Of a stretch of 64,000 bases of DNA, positions 44,435 through 53,867 are shown in pieces. Under the pieces are notes generated by a model. It saw only the letters and a list, made by a program, of their open reading frames with translations. It had not been told where the DNA came from and ran no database searches. A program made the position numbers and the translations under genes. This DNA is from Commensalibacter papalotli. Lineage in GTDB: Bacteria; Pseudomonadota; Alphaproteobacteria; Acetobacterales; Acetobacteraceae. The stretch is from contig NZ_CAMXCI010000005.1 in NCBI RefSeq assembly GCF_947179115.1, positions 124,001 to 188,000 on the forward strand. The letters run 5' to 3'. Numbering within the stretch: position 1 is the first letter of the stretch; each line of letters starts with the position of its first letter.

Positions 44435-45205
44435 TTATTTCTTATCTGTTGGTTTGGGCGCATTGGGATCGGTTGCATAAAGAGGAGTATAGCCCGTATT
44501 TGTAAAATATACCCATTTCTTACCCATCATATTCGGGTAATTATAAAATACTGCAGTTACTAAATGATCAACATTTGTAATATAATTAACATTATCTGTT
44601 GATATGGTAGCATAACTAGAATAAATCGTTTTATAACCACTTGGATTTGCAGGGGCTATACAACCCCCCATATTATCTCGACTGCTTAGACATGTAAAAA
44701 GAGGATTATCTTTTCCTTCAGGCCTAACCAATTTGACTTTATAATAATAAGCTTTATGAGTAATGGTTACCCCTTGTTTTTCTGATAAGGTTGTTCGTCC
44801 CATATCGTCCGTAAATACAGGAGCATCCCATGTATGTGTTTCTGTTGTTGCAGAACCCTCTATCGGCGATGAATCAACCAATGCAATCACCGTTGGATGA
44901 CCATCGTTCTTAGAATTATCTCCTACATCTATAACATCATAATTTAAATTTTGTAAACGTTTCTCTGTTTCTCTTTTTGCCGCAATAAAATATCCCCAAT
45001 TCATCCAACCTGGTTGTTGAGGAGGAGGGATATCCAAATAATTATGGGTTATCGCTACACGAATAACATCATTCTTTGATAAAGGCTGTGCATCCCCTGC
45101 TTGATTCTCAACGGGAATGTAATATTCGCTATTGTAAATAGCACATCCACTTATCATGAAACATATGCCTAATACCGCTATTAATTGTCCTATTCGATTT
45201 AACAT
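44435..45205 (-). CDS. Lipoprotein coupled to the truncated exoprotein
   Basis: Predicted lipoprotein of 256 residues. The lipobox is ISGC with Ala at +2. It shares the family blocks YYIPVENQ, AQPLSKNDVIRV, HPTVIALVDSSPI, THTWDAPVFTDD, KLVRPEGKDNPLFTC and NYPNMMGKKWV with the protein at 43191-43922, and more distantly with the 50.8-55.7 kb array. The start at 45205 lies one base after the exoprotein stop, and its ribosome-binding site GGAGGTG is inside the last exoprotein codons, so the two are translationally linked. A longer frame begins at 45217 but would overlap the exoprotein. Function unknown. Confidence 0.78.
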   Translation of the reverse strand: MLNRIGQLIAVLGICFMISGCAIYNSEYYIPVENQAGDAQPLSKNDVIRVAITHNYLDIPPPQQPGWMNWGYFIAAKRETEKRLQNLNYDVIDVGDNSKNDGHPTVIALVDSSPIEGSATTETHTWDAPVFTDDMGRTTLSEKQGVTITHKAYYYKVKLVRPEGKDNPLFTCLSSRDNMGGCIAPANPSGYKTIYSSYATISTDNVNYITNVDHLVTAVFYNYPNMMGKKWVYFTNTGYTPLYATDPNAPKPTDKK

Positions 45206-45206
45206 T

Positions 45207-48200
45207 TTATAGCCCACCTCCTAAACTTTGCCCTTGTATAATTTCTGGTAATTTAACAACAGATTGTAACGGACTATTAACTAATGGGGAAGTTACTTCT
45301 TTAGGGGTGATAGAACTTACCGCTGGTAATTTAATAAGTGAACCTACATTTTGTTGCTGTGTATTACCCGTTCCAGAAGGTTTTGTAGTTAAACCAGAAT
45401 TCCCAATCATTTGCACTTCAGGTGAACTTAACAAAGGATTATCACGAGTATAATTTTGATAGTCATTTTGGGCTTGTTTAACCGCATCTGCATAGTTTTT
45501 ATCTCTGATTGGTTTTTGTGCAGCCTGCGCAGCAGTAACGTCAGTATCATCGACTTTAGGGCGAGATTGCCCCATAGCGCTGGCTGCACCATTCACCGTA
45601 TCAACGCCAATATTCCCACTGTTACCAGTAATTATACCAGCCGCAGCACCAGCGCCACCCGTCAACAATCCTTGCACTAGACTATTCACAATTTTGTTTC
45701 CGTCAGTGGTTGCATCTTGCACTGGAACTTTATTATTTTTAATAAAAATTGCTTGATCTTGCTTATTAAAAGGGTTTTGTTTTTTAGCATCAGTTTCTAC
45801 TTCTGCATTTTGTTCGACTCCCTTTTTATGATCCTGTTTTAACGTTTTATCCTGAGGGAACAAGGCATCGGCGGCGGATTGGGCGAGGTCGCTTGCGACG
45901 CTATTCATCGCATCCCCTGCCGCAGCACCCGCAACCGTGGCACCAATATTACCCCCACCCATAGCAGCCGTGCCAGCACCAATGGCCATATCCAGACCTG
46001 CTTTGCCAATACTGCCAGCTTTGAAATTATCGCTTTGCCCGGTCGCTTCAACCGCCATATTCGTATAATTTCCCATTAACTGTCCAACCGTTTTTTGTGT
46101 ACTCAAATCACTGTTGATTTGTCCAGCATTAAAGGTTGAATCAATATGCCCATTGGCTTTGTCTGGATCGCGTGACAGCGTTCCCGTGGTAGAGCCCGTA
46201 TTAATCGTGATATTATCCCCAATCGCTGATTCTGTGGTTGAGGTTCGATCATGAGAAACCGAATTCGATGTCAGTGCTGGAATACCGGCTGTTCCTAATA
46301 TAGACCCTGGTGCTAAGACTGTTTGTTTGGATTCAGATGGTTTTTTATCACCCAAACCATAATCAACACCAAAAGACATATTGCCACTGGCATTCAGGCC
46401 GCTCCATTGATCTTTATTATCCAATGAATTGACAACTAAATTACCCGTGGTGATTTGGTTTTTGTCCGCATCCGCCGCACTGGTAATCGCACCCCCTGTC
46501 ATGGTTGTTGTCCCAGACACATTCACATCCAAGCCCCCTTTGCCCGCATAAATGCCAGACATGGTTGCTTCTGTTGATTTATAATCATTATGAATACCAG
46601 TATAGCCAACATTAGGTTGAATATTCGTATAATTATCCCCCACGATAGGAACAGAGGCATTTAACCCACCACTGACCGTTGTGCTGTCATATTTCGATGT
46701 GTTTTGTGGGGTAGTAATGTTTAAATTACCTGTATTAATTGTAACTGATCCATCGCTGGCCGTGCCGTCAGCATTCTTGTTGGTGATTTGCGCACCATTG
46801 AGGTTCAGGCTGCCGTTCTTATTATTAATCGTAACAGAATTCGTGCCATTCACAACAGTGTCGATTGCTGTTTTGCTAGAAGACGTAGAATTTCCATCAG
46901 TAATATTAAAGTTGCCTGTTACGCTGGCCTGTGGCGTTCCTTTTATTCCAATAGACGCACTGGCACCTACACCAAAGCTATTTTGAGATGAGGTCTTTTC
47001 ACTGTCACTGGTTTTGTAACCCGCATTCAGGTTAACGTCTCCACCTGCATTAAAGATCACATCATTCCCACTGATATTCGAAGCCGTCGCATTAATATCA
47101 TTCTTCGCTGTCACATTTACTTTTCCACCAGCTGCAACCGTCGATCCAACATCCGTAGTCGTTACAACTTTTGTATCTGATTTGTTAGAAGAATGCCCAA
47201 CTGAAGCAGAAACACCAATTAAATTACTATTGACGTTCGTTAAAGAGCCTTTCCCTAAAACACCTGCTTCACCTAAGCCTGTTTGTATTAAAGGATACGC
47301 CCCACTTGCCGTAGCAAAAGCTTGACCTTGTGTATCCGTTGCATTCGTAATATTAAATCCGGCCTTAGATGTATCCGTAACTAATCCAGAGGCACCAACA
47401 TTTAGCCCTGTGAAACTTTGTTTTTTATATACATCACTGTTTGTGCTGTCTTGGACGGTATTAAAGTTTACATTATCACCTGACAGGTTAATGTCTTGTT
47501 TGGTCAAGATATTGGAACCGTTGATATTAATATCTTTATTCGCACTCATATTCACACTGCCCTCGGTTGAGGTAATTACACTGCCTGTATGCGTAACCGA
47601 ACTGGAAGAATTCTTATCCGTTACTTTCTTCGTGCCGACTTGCGCGCTTAATCCCGTTTCATTGCCAAAGAACCCAGTTTTCTTGGTATGATGATAATCA
47701 TAGCTGTCTGATGTAGACGTTAATGCATTTTCAGTAATTGAACCCTCTTTCGCAACAACATTCACATCATTCTTGGCCGTTAATCCACCAGAAATACTGA
47801 TATCATTTTGCGCTGTCGCATTTAGTTGTCCTCCAGACGTAATCTTAGAACCAACCTCGTTCGTATAAGCATATTTATTTTCAAAAGAGCTGGAGTTAAA
47901 AGCACCTGATTTATGTCCTTTGACATCATCAAGGCCACTATCTGTGACGGCGTTCAGACCAATATTACCCGCAGAAGATAAAGAGACGTTGCCTGTAGCA
48001 TTCAAGGTGCTGCCAGATAATGTTAAATCCCCAGAAGTAGATTGCAAGGATACATTTCCACCAGCGGTAATTGTTGTTCCATAATTCTTGGTTTGATTGC
48101 CCACAAAAGATAAGGTGCCGTCAGACGCATGGGTTACGCTGGATGCTGCTGCATTTAACTCTATGGAACCAATATTAATCGTTCCTGCTTTCATCGCCAA

Positions 48201-49763
48201 ATCAGAGCCCGACTGAATTGTGCCTCCATGGGTCGCAATACTATCGCTCGCTTGAATACCAAGCGTGCCAGATGCAAGAATTTGTCCCTGGGAACCTAAG
48301 TAAGATCCCGCACCACCATTGACCAAGTAATTATTGACGGTATCCGAATTAATCACAGATCCATTTTGAGCATTTAAAGAGATATTCCCCCCTTTAATCG
48401 TTCCACCAATATTACTGATATCCCCATTCGTAGCCGTTAATGCAATCGAATTTGTGCCTTCCATCAACCCTGAATTTGCAATGGAACCTGCTGTAATATT
48501 AACGTTTTTCCCTTTAATTGCAGCACCAGCCAACACATCTGTTTTAGGTGATAAATATAATTGAGGCACCAAAACCGTTTGCCCATCAACCACTTGAGGA
48601 ACATACCATACAATATCTTCGTCCAATGCTGCTTGCTGTTCCGAAGTTAAAGCTGAACCAAATTGTAACCCAAGTTTACCAGATTCAGTGCTCGCATTAT
48701 TCAACAACGTCTTCATCGCATCAGAAGCCGTCATATAGGTTCCTCCAGGATAACTTTGCCCTGTCGCTTGAATATATTGCTGTTGAATATACTGAGTATC
48801 AAACCCAGCATCCCCAAGGAACATGTAAGATCCATTAATATCTAAGCGATTTAATAGATATTGTGAGCCATAAAACTCATTCACAGAGGTATATTGGGGA
48901 CGTGTTTCAATTAAATAATTGGAATTTGAGCTTACTGAGGAGGTATTAATATTTTCTGATTGAACTGGATTTTGGACAGTAACCTCTGTACCTGTTACTG
49001 TATTCGTTGGATTATTTTGACTGACAACATCTCCAGAATTAGTCGGTGAATGAACGGATGGAGAGCCATCGATGCCAACAGTGGTGTTATTGCTAACATT
49101 AGATGCTCCTCCCGAACTACCAGTGCCTGTATTGGAACCTCCACCAGTAATCCCTCCACTCGTTACGCCATTAAGACTTGAATTGCCGCCATTAACATTA
49201 GGATTGGGCCTAAAAAGTGCTTGTCCACCCGTTAAAGAGGATAAAATATCATTAATACTTGTAGAGCCTGATCCTTTAAAACCTGGTAAAGTGACATGTA
49301 GTCCAGGATCAACACCTTGTGGTGCTATAACCCCACCATATCCTAATGTATTATCTTTTCCATCAACTGTTTTTAAACCAGAACCACTACTGCTTAAATC
49401 ACCATTTCCAGGGCCCGTTAACCCATCTTTACCTTGATCACCACCAGTAGTCTCACCATATGTTCCTGATGAAGGAGAGCGATTATCCGTTGCAAAATCA
49501 TCTGGAGAAGCATTTTTAATAATCGTTGTATTATTCACTTCTCCAGAAAAATCACCGTTCAGATCTTCGCCTGCAACAATCGTTGATCCTAATCCATTAT
49601 TAACCGCTGTAGACCCCCAAGCATATCGACGGCTATCTCCACCACCAATAACCTTATGAGCATTAAACCCAGGAGTGGCCCAATCACTCGTGTCTTTTGG
49701 ATTGAGTTGACGACACAAATCTTTATTAAAACAGGCGACTGTAAACGTTAAACTACTTTCCAA
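45207..49763 (-). pseudogene. 5'-truncated CdiA/FhaB-like exoprotein with a divergent C-terminus
   Basis: Open frame of about 1,518 codons with no signal peptide and no secretion (TPS) domain. The first credible codon is TTG at 49763, and the frame stays open to about 49866 with no ATG. It aligns with the interior of the large exoprotein, starting at SSLTFTVACFNKDLC (there SSVTYTIGCFNNDFC). It keeps the Gly/Ser/Asn-rich region, the segment YLIETRPQYTSVNEFYGSQY with DEDIVWYVPQVVDGQTVLVP typical of CdiA proteins, and the FHA-2 repeats. After about codon 1220 the C-terminus differs completely, ending in a glycine-rich stretch and a Pro/Val/Ser tail. It could be a silent donor for recombination; independent secretion looks impossible. 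Confidence 0.75.
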
Positions 49764-49839
49764 ACCGTCATTAAATAGATTGATATCTTTCTGTCTGCAA
49801 ACTCCTTTATCACAGAGCTTGCAGATATTTTTTATTATA

Positions 49840-49878
49840 ATGAGTTTAAATAAAACATTTTGTATTTACTTGATTACA
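49840..49878 (+). repeat. Direct repeat, copy 2 of 3 (next to recombinase gene)
   Basis: Thirty-nine bases matching 34 positions of 41177-41215 in the same orientation. The sequence just upstream (GCAGATATTTTTT) also resembles that before copy 1. It lies at the 5' end of the truncated exoprotein frame and 127 bp before the recombinase gene; the two main copies bound an 8.7-kb segment. Confidence 0.6.
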
Positions 49879-49897
49879 CTCAAAGCAATACATTTCC

Positions 49898-49930
49898 ATA
49901 AATACAAAAACTGTTAAAATTCGTATTTAT
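49898..49930. promoter_or_regulatory. 33-bp dyad upstream of recombinase, candidate crossover or operator site
   Basis: ATAAATAC at 49898-49905 is inverted as GTATTTAT at 49923-49930 around a 17-bp spacer. The size fits the 28-34 bp sites bound by serine resolvase dimers and lies about 75 bp before the recombinase start. The flanking DNA is AT-rich, so chance is possible. Confidence 0.35.
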
Positions 49931-50004
49931 TTAAGTTGATTTATTTAAGAATACATATTAATAGGTAAACATCTTAAACTTAAAAGAATACAATCGAGAC
50001 GATT

Positions 50005-50565
50005 ATGAGTGACGTTGGATACATAAGGGTAAGCTCTGAATATCAAAATACAGAAAGACAGCTTGATAAGGTTAGACTAGATAAAACCTTTATCGATAAA
50101 ACTAGTGGTGTTGATACGCAAAGACCTCAATTACAAGCAATGTTAGAATATGTCAGAGAAGGTGATATTATTCATGTTCATTCTATTGATAGGCTAGCAA
50201 GAAATCTCAAAGATTTAAGCCAATTAGTCGATGATTTAAATGCCAAAGGCATTAGTATCTATTTTCATAAAGAAAATATAACATTTAAAAATGATCAAGA
50301 CCCTATAAAAAAACTCATGTTCCAACTCTTAGGAAGTTTTGCTGAGTTTGAAAGAAGTCTTATTAGAGAACGACAAAGAGAAGGCATCGCCAAAGCGAAA
50401 CAAGCAGGGAAATATAAAGGTCGAAGGAAAACGATTGATCGTAGCGTCATTATAGAAACGATGAGTAAAGAAGGCGCTAGTTATAGAAAAACAGCAAAAG
50501 TTTTAAGCATCAGTCTTTCAACTGTTCAAAGAGTAATGAAAGAATATAGGCACTTAAAATTATAA
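50005..50565 (+). CDS. Serine recombinase, resolvase/invertase type
   Basis: Site-specific recombinase of 186 residues, the length of Tn3-type resolvases and DNA invertases. The catalytic serine is in YIRVSS (Ser10), and the arginines of the active site are in SIDRLARN and ERSLIRERQREGI. The long E helix and a C-terminal helix-turn-helix (YRKTAKVLSISLSTVQRVMKE) follow. It is convergent with exoprotein tail copy 6, overlapping it by 6 bp at the stops. It could act on the repeats around it or simply be a passenger. Start and length look intact. Confidence 0.9.
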   Translation: MSDVGYIRVSSEYQNTERQLDKVRLDKTFIDKTSGVDTQRPQLQAMLEYVREGDIIHVHSIDRLARNLKDLSQLVDDLNAKGISIYFHKENITFKNDQDPIKKLMFQLLGSFAEFERSLIRERQREGIAKAKQAGKYKGRRKTIDRSVIIETMSKEGASYRKTAKVLSISLSTVQRVMKEYRHLKL

Positions 50566-50769
50566 TCTTGTTTTATCTCCTGCTTGTGTTGTTGTTGTTT
50601 TTGCTTTGGAATCAGGTTTACTTTTGATGACAGGTGGTTTCATGGTTAGACCTGTTAATCCGCCTGTGGCAGTATCAATGGCGATATTGCCCCCTGTTAA
50701 TATGCCAGCCAAAGCCCCCATGCCCCCAATGATGCCATCTTTAATGATACTCGACCCCAACTTATTCAA
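50560..50769 (-). pseudogene. Exoprotein tail copy 6, cut at the recombinase gene
   Basis: Sixty-nine codons related to the C-terminus of the large exoprotein: NKLGSSIIKDGIIGGMGALA and the glycine-rich segment, then a divergent Lys-rich end (VIKSKPDSKAK). The sequence matches the array up to the ribosome-binding-site region CAGGAGATAAAA, then turns into the reverse of the recombinase 3' end. The lipoprotein that should follow is missing. The frame opens with TTG, as in the other copies. Confidence 0.65.
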
Positions 50770-50796
50770 ATCCGTTTGATCATCATATTTCGGGGG

Positions 50797-51630
50797 TTAG
50801 TTTGTAGGAGCATCCGTGACTTTAGTTACTTCAAAAAAAGGCTGGCTGATTTGAAAAATCCGTTTTTTACCTAGTAAGGTAGGATATTGATATAAAACTG
50901 ATGAAGATAAATGGTTTTCTATATAGGCAGGATCACGGGCATTAGTATCCATTGTGCCATATCCCTCAAAAATCGTTTCATAAGTAGAGGGATTGTCTTG
51001 GGAGTAAACACATAGATTCGTGCTAAGAGACGAGTTATTACATGTAAAAAGGGGATTATCTTTGCCAATCGGTCTGACGATTTTAATTTTGTAATAGATG
51101 AGGTTCATGGTCACGGTTTGTCCTTGTGTATCCCACATATTGGGTTGCCCCGTAGTGGGGTCTGTAGAAATCGGAACCTGCCATGTATAGGTTTTATCAT
51201 ACGTCTTTAATACTCCAGAATCCACCATCGCTATCACATTGGGTTTTCCACCTTTTGTCATTACTTCTTGTGAATTACCTTGACTATCTAACCATTTGAT
51301 AGATTTAGATACTCCCCCCCCCCCTGCATGAAATCCTGTATCAGTTAATTGATAGCCTAAAGCTTGTAAGCGTTCTTCTGTATCAACTTTTCCTATTAAT
51401 ATATACGTTGCCGCATTCCCATTTTTCAACCAATCGGGATCATCACTGCGAGCTTTTTCTACATATTGAGTAATTTTTTCAGGCACGATGACTCTAATGG
51501 TATCGTCAGTTTTGGATAATGGTTTGGCATTTCCCAGCTTATTATCGATAGGAATATAGAATACATCAGAACCACAAGCAGTTAACCATAAACATAAAGA
51601 TAGGATCGGTAATAAAGTATGTAATTTCAT
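50797..51630 (-). CDS. Array lipoprotein 5, with an 11-G run
   Basis: Predicted lipoprotein of 277 residues, lipobox LTAC, Gly at +2 (outer membrane expected). Family blocks are FYIPIDNKLGNAKPLSK, DTIRVIVPEKITQYV, PNVIAMVDSGVLKTYDKTY, IYYKIKIVRPIGKDNPLFTC and LYQYPTLLGKKR. At codon ~103 an 11-G run (51314-51324 as C on the plus strand) is read in frame as GGGG, followed by a 22-residue insert (VSKSIKWLDSQGN...) also found in lipoprotein 2. The ATG overlaps the stop of tail copy 5 and has AGGGGAT eight bases upstream, inside the tail. The gene is in frame as sequenced (ON). Confidence 0.8.
   Translation of the reverse strand: MKLHTLLPILSLCLWLTACGSDVFYIPIDNKLGNAKPLSKTDDTIRVIVPEKITQYVEKARSDDPDWLKNGNAATYILIGKVDTEERLQALGYQLTDTGFHAGGGGVSKSIKWLDSQGNSQEVMTKGGKPNVIAMVDSGVLKTYDKTYTWQVPISTDPTTGQPNMWDTQGQTVTMNLIYYKIKIVRPIGKDNPLFTCNNSSLSTNLCVYSQDNPSTYETIFEGYGTMDTNARDPAYIENHLSSSVLYQYPTLLGKKRIFQISQPFFEVTKVTDAPTN
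51314..51324 (-). repeat. Poly-G tract (11 G) in lipoprotein 5
   Basis: Eleven C on the plus strand, 11 G in the coding strand, about a third of the way into the gene. Runs of this length slip during replication, so the reading frame should switch. Confidence 0.8.
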
Positions 51631-51845
51631 TTTTTATCCCCTGTTTGTGCTGGAGTATTTTTCTTATCAGCGGCTTTAGCTTTTGGATCTTCTTTCTTTT
51701 TTAAAGCAGGCGGTTTCATGGTTAGACCTGTTAGCCCGCCTGTGGCAGTATCAATGGCGATATTCCCCCCTGTTAATATGCCAGCCAAAGCCCCCATACC
51801 ACCAATAATCCCATCTTTAATAATACTCGACCCCAGCTTATTTAA
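51627..51845 (-). pseudogene. Exoprotein tail copy 5 (no start codon)
   Basis: About 72 codons with the same sequence as the other tail copies (KLGSSIIKDGIIGG through KKEDPKAKAADKKNTPAQ), overlapping the lipoprotein 5 start as ATGA. The first codon is TTA instead of the TTG found in the other copies, so it lacks even that weak start. This suggests the tails are not translated as separate proteins. Confidence 0.65.
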
Positions 51846-51865
51846 ATCCTTTTGGTCATAAACAG

Positions 51866-52639
51866 CTATTTCTGATCATCAGGAGCATCCGTGACTTTGG
51901 TCACTTGTGGATATATTTGACTAATTTGATAGACACGCTTTTTGCCTAAAAGGGTAGGATATTGATATAAAACTGATGATGCCAAATGATCTTCTATATA
52001 AGCAGGATCACGGGCATTGGTATCCATTGTACCATACCCCTCAAAAATTGTTTCATAAGTAGAGGGATTATCTTGGGAGTAAACACATAGGTTGGCAGTT
52101 AAAGAAGAATTATTACAGGTAAAAAGAAGGTTATCTTTGCCAATCGGTCTGACGATTTTGATTTTGTAATAGATGAGGTTCATGGTTACGGTTTGTCCTT
52201 GTGTATCCCACATATTGGGTTGCCCCGTGATGGGATCTGTAGAAATAGGAACCTGCCATGTATAGGTTTTATCATACGTCTTTAATACACCAGAATCCAC
52301 CATCGCTATCACATTAGGATGCCCCTCTGCTCCACCATTAACCCCAGCGCCAACCAGTTTATATCCTTGCTCGGTTAAAACATCATCCGTTTTAATCTTT
52401 GCTAAACCTATATAAAGAGTAGTATCTGTTGCTTTTGACCAATCGGAATCATCACTGCGAGCTTTGGCAACGTATTGAGTAATTCTCTCTGGCACGATTA
52501 CTCGAATAGTATCTTCTGTTTTAGACAGTGGTTGAGCACTACCTAATTTATTATCGATAGGAATATAGAATATATCAGGGCCACAAGCAGTTAGCCCTAA
52601 ACATAAAGTGAGTACAGCTATTAAAGAATAGTTTTTCAT
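51866..52639 (-). CDS. Array lipoprotein 4, no poly-G run
   Basis: Predicted lipoprotein of 257 residues, lipobox LTAC. It has the family blocks FYIPIDNKLGSAQPLSK, EDTIRVIVPERITQYVAKARSDDSDW, HPNVIAMVDSGVLKTYDKTYTWQVPI and LYQYPTLLGKKRVYQIS, ending in DAPDDQK. Where the others have a G run, this copy reads VNGGAEGHP, so it should not be phase variable. The residues before the run (KIKTDDVLTEQGYKLVGAG) also differ from the others, so the middle is a variable region. The ATG overlaps the stop of tail copy 4. Confidence 0.8.
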   Translation of the reverse strand: MKNYSLIAVLTLCLGLTACGPDIFYIPIDNKLGSAQPLSKTEDTIRVIVPERITQYVAKARSDDSDWSKATDTTLYIGLAKIKTDDVLTEQGYKLVGAGVNGGAEGHPNVIAMVDSGVLKTYDKTYTWQVPISTDPITGQPNMWDTQGQTVTMNLIYYKIKIVRPIGKDNLLFTCNNSSLTANLCVYSQDNPSTYETIFEGYGTMDTNARDPAYIEDHLASSVLYQYPTLLGKKRVYQISQIYPQVTKVTDAPDDQK

Positions 52640-52854
52640 TTTTTATCCCCTGTTTGTGCTGGAATATTTTTCTTATCAGCAGCTTTAGCTTTTGGATCCT
52701 CTTTCTTTTTTAAAGCAGGAGGTTTCATGGTTAGACCTGTTAGCCCGCCTGTGGCAGTATCAATGGCGATATTCCCCCCTGTTAATATGCCAGCCAAGGC
52801 CCCCATACCACCAATAATCCCATCTTTAATAATACTCGACCCCAGCTTATTCAA
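52636..52854 (-). pseudogene. Exoprotein tail copy 4
   Basis: Seventy-two codons matching the end of the large exoprotein almost exactly, starting with TTG (DLNKLGSS in frame) and ending TGDKK-stop, with the stop overlapping the lipoprotein 4 start. No ribosome-binding site precedes the TTG. The segment is a glycine-rich hydrophobic stretch and a Lys-rich end. Confidence 0.65.
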
Positions 52855-52882
52855 ATCCGTCTGATCATCATATTTCGGAGGT

Positions 52883-53648
52883 TTAGTTTGTAGGAGCGTC
52901 AGTGACTTTGGTTACCTCAAAAAAAGGCTGACTGATTTGAAAGACCCGCTTTTTACCCAATAAGGTAGGATAGTGATATAAAACTGAGGATGTAAGGTGA
53001 TCTTCTATATAAGCAGAGTCTCGCACGTTAGTATCCATTGTGCCATACCCTTCAAAAATCGTTTCATAAGTAAAGGGATTGTCTTGGGAGTAAACACATA
53101 GGTTCGTGCTAAGAGACGAGTTATTACAGGTAAAAAGGGGGTTATCTTTGCCAATCGGTCTGACGATTTTTATTTTGTAATAAATCAGATGCATGGTTAC
53201 GGTTTGGCCCTTAGTATCCCACATGGTTGGTTGTCCTGTATTGGGATCACTGGCAATCGGCACCTGCCATGTATAGGTTTTATCATACGTCTTTAATACT
53301 CCAGAATCAACCATCGCTATCACATTGGGATGCCCCCCCCCCTGCATGGAAGCCTGTATCTACAAATTTGTAGCCTAATGCCTGTAATTTTCTTTCGGTA
53401 TTTACCTTAGCTATTAATATATATTTAGCAATCATAGCATCATTTAACCATCCAGCACCAGCAGCACGTGCTTTCGCGACATATTGTGTAAGTTTCTCTG
53501 GAACGATGACTCTAATCGTGTCATCTGTTTTAGAAAGAGGCTTTGCGCTTCCTAATGTATTATCAACGGGAATATAAAAGATATTTGGACCACAAGCGCT
53601 TAATCCCAAACACAAAGTAAGTATTGTTCCTAGAGAATAGAGTTTCAT
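52883..53648 (-). pseudogene. Array lipoprotein 3, out of frame at a 10-G run (phase OFF)
   Basis: The gene starts at 53648 with a lipobox LSAC signal peptide and the family blocks FYIPVDNTLGSAKPLSK and DTIRVIVPEKLTQYVAKARA. It runs to a run of 10 G (53333-53342), after which the frame hits a stop at 53307. The next frame, from before the run to 52883, carries the rest of the family sequence (GGGHPNVIAMVDSG to LLGKKRVFQIS). In the intact lipoprotein 1 the run has 12 G and reads GGGGHP. Losing one G or gaining two would restore the frame. I read this as a phase-OFF state, not decay, because both halves are well conserved. Confidence 0.78.
53333..53342 (-). repeat. Poly-G tract (10 G) in lipoprotein 3
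   Basis: Ten C on the plus strand. The length leaves the downstream frame shifted by one, which splits the gene. A multiple of three (9 or 12) would restore it. Confidence 0.8.
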
Positions 53649-53839
53649 TTTTTGCCTCCTGTATCTGTTTTAACTTTGGGATCTTCTTTCTTTTTTAAAG
53701 CAGGCGGTTTCATGGTTAAGCCTGTTAGCCCGCCTGTGGCAGTATCAATGGCGATATTCCCCCCTGTTAATATGCCAGCCAAAGCTCCCATGCCACCAAT
53801 AATCCCATCTTTAATAATACTCGACCCCAGCTTATTCAA
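53645..53839 (-). pseudogene. Exoprotein tail copy 3
   Basis: Sixty-four codons. It matches the other tails up to KKEDPK, then is shorter (VKTDTGGKK), so it lost about eight codons of the Lys/Ala-rich end. The stop overlaps the lipoprotein 3 start, and the ribosome-binding site region reads ACAGGAGGCAAAAA, slightly better than in the other copies. It starts with TTG. Confidence 0.65.
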
Positions 53840-53867
53840 ATCCGTCTGATCATCATATTTCAGGGGT

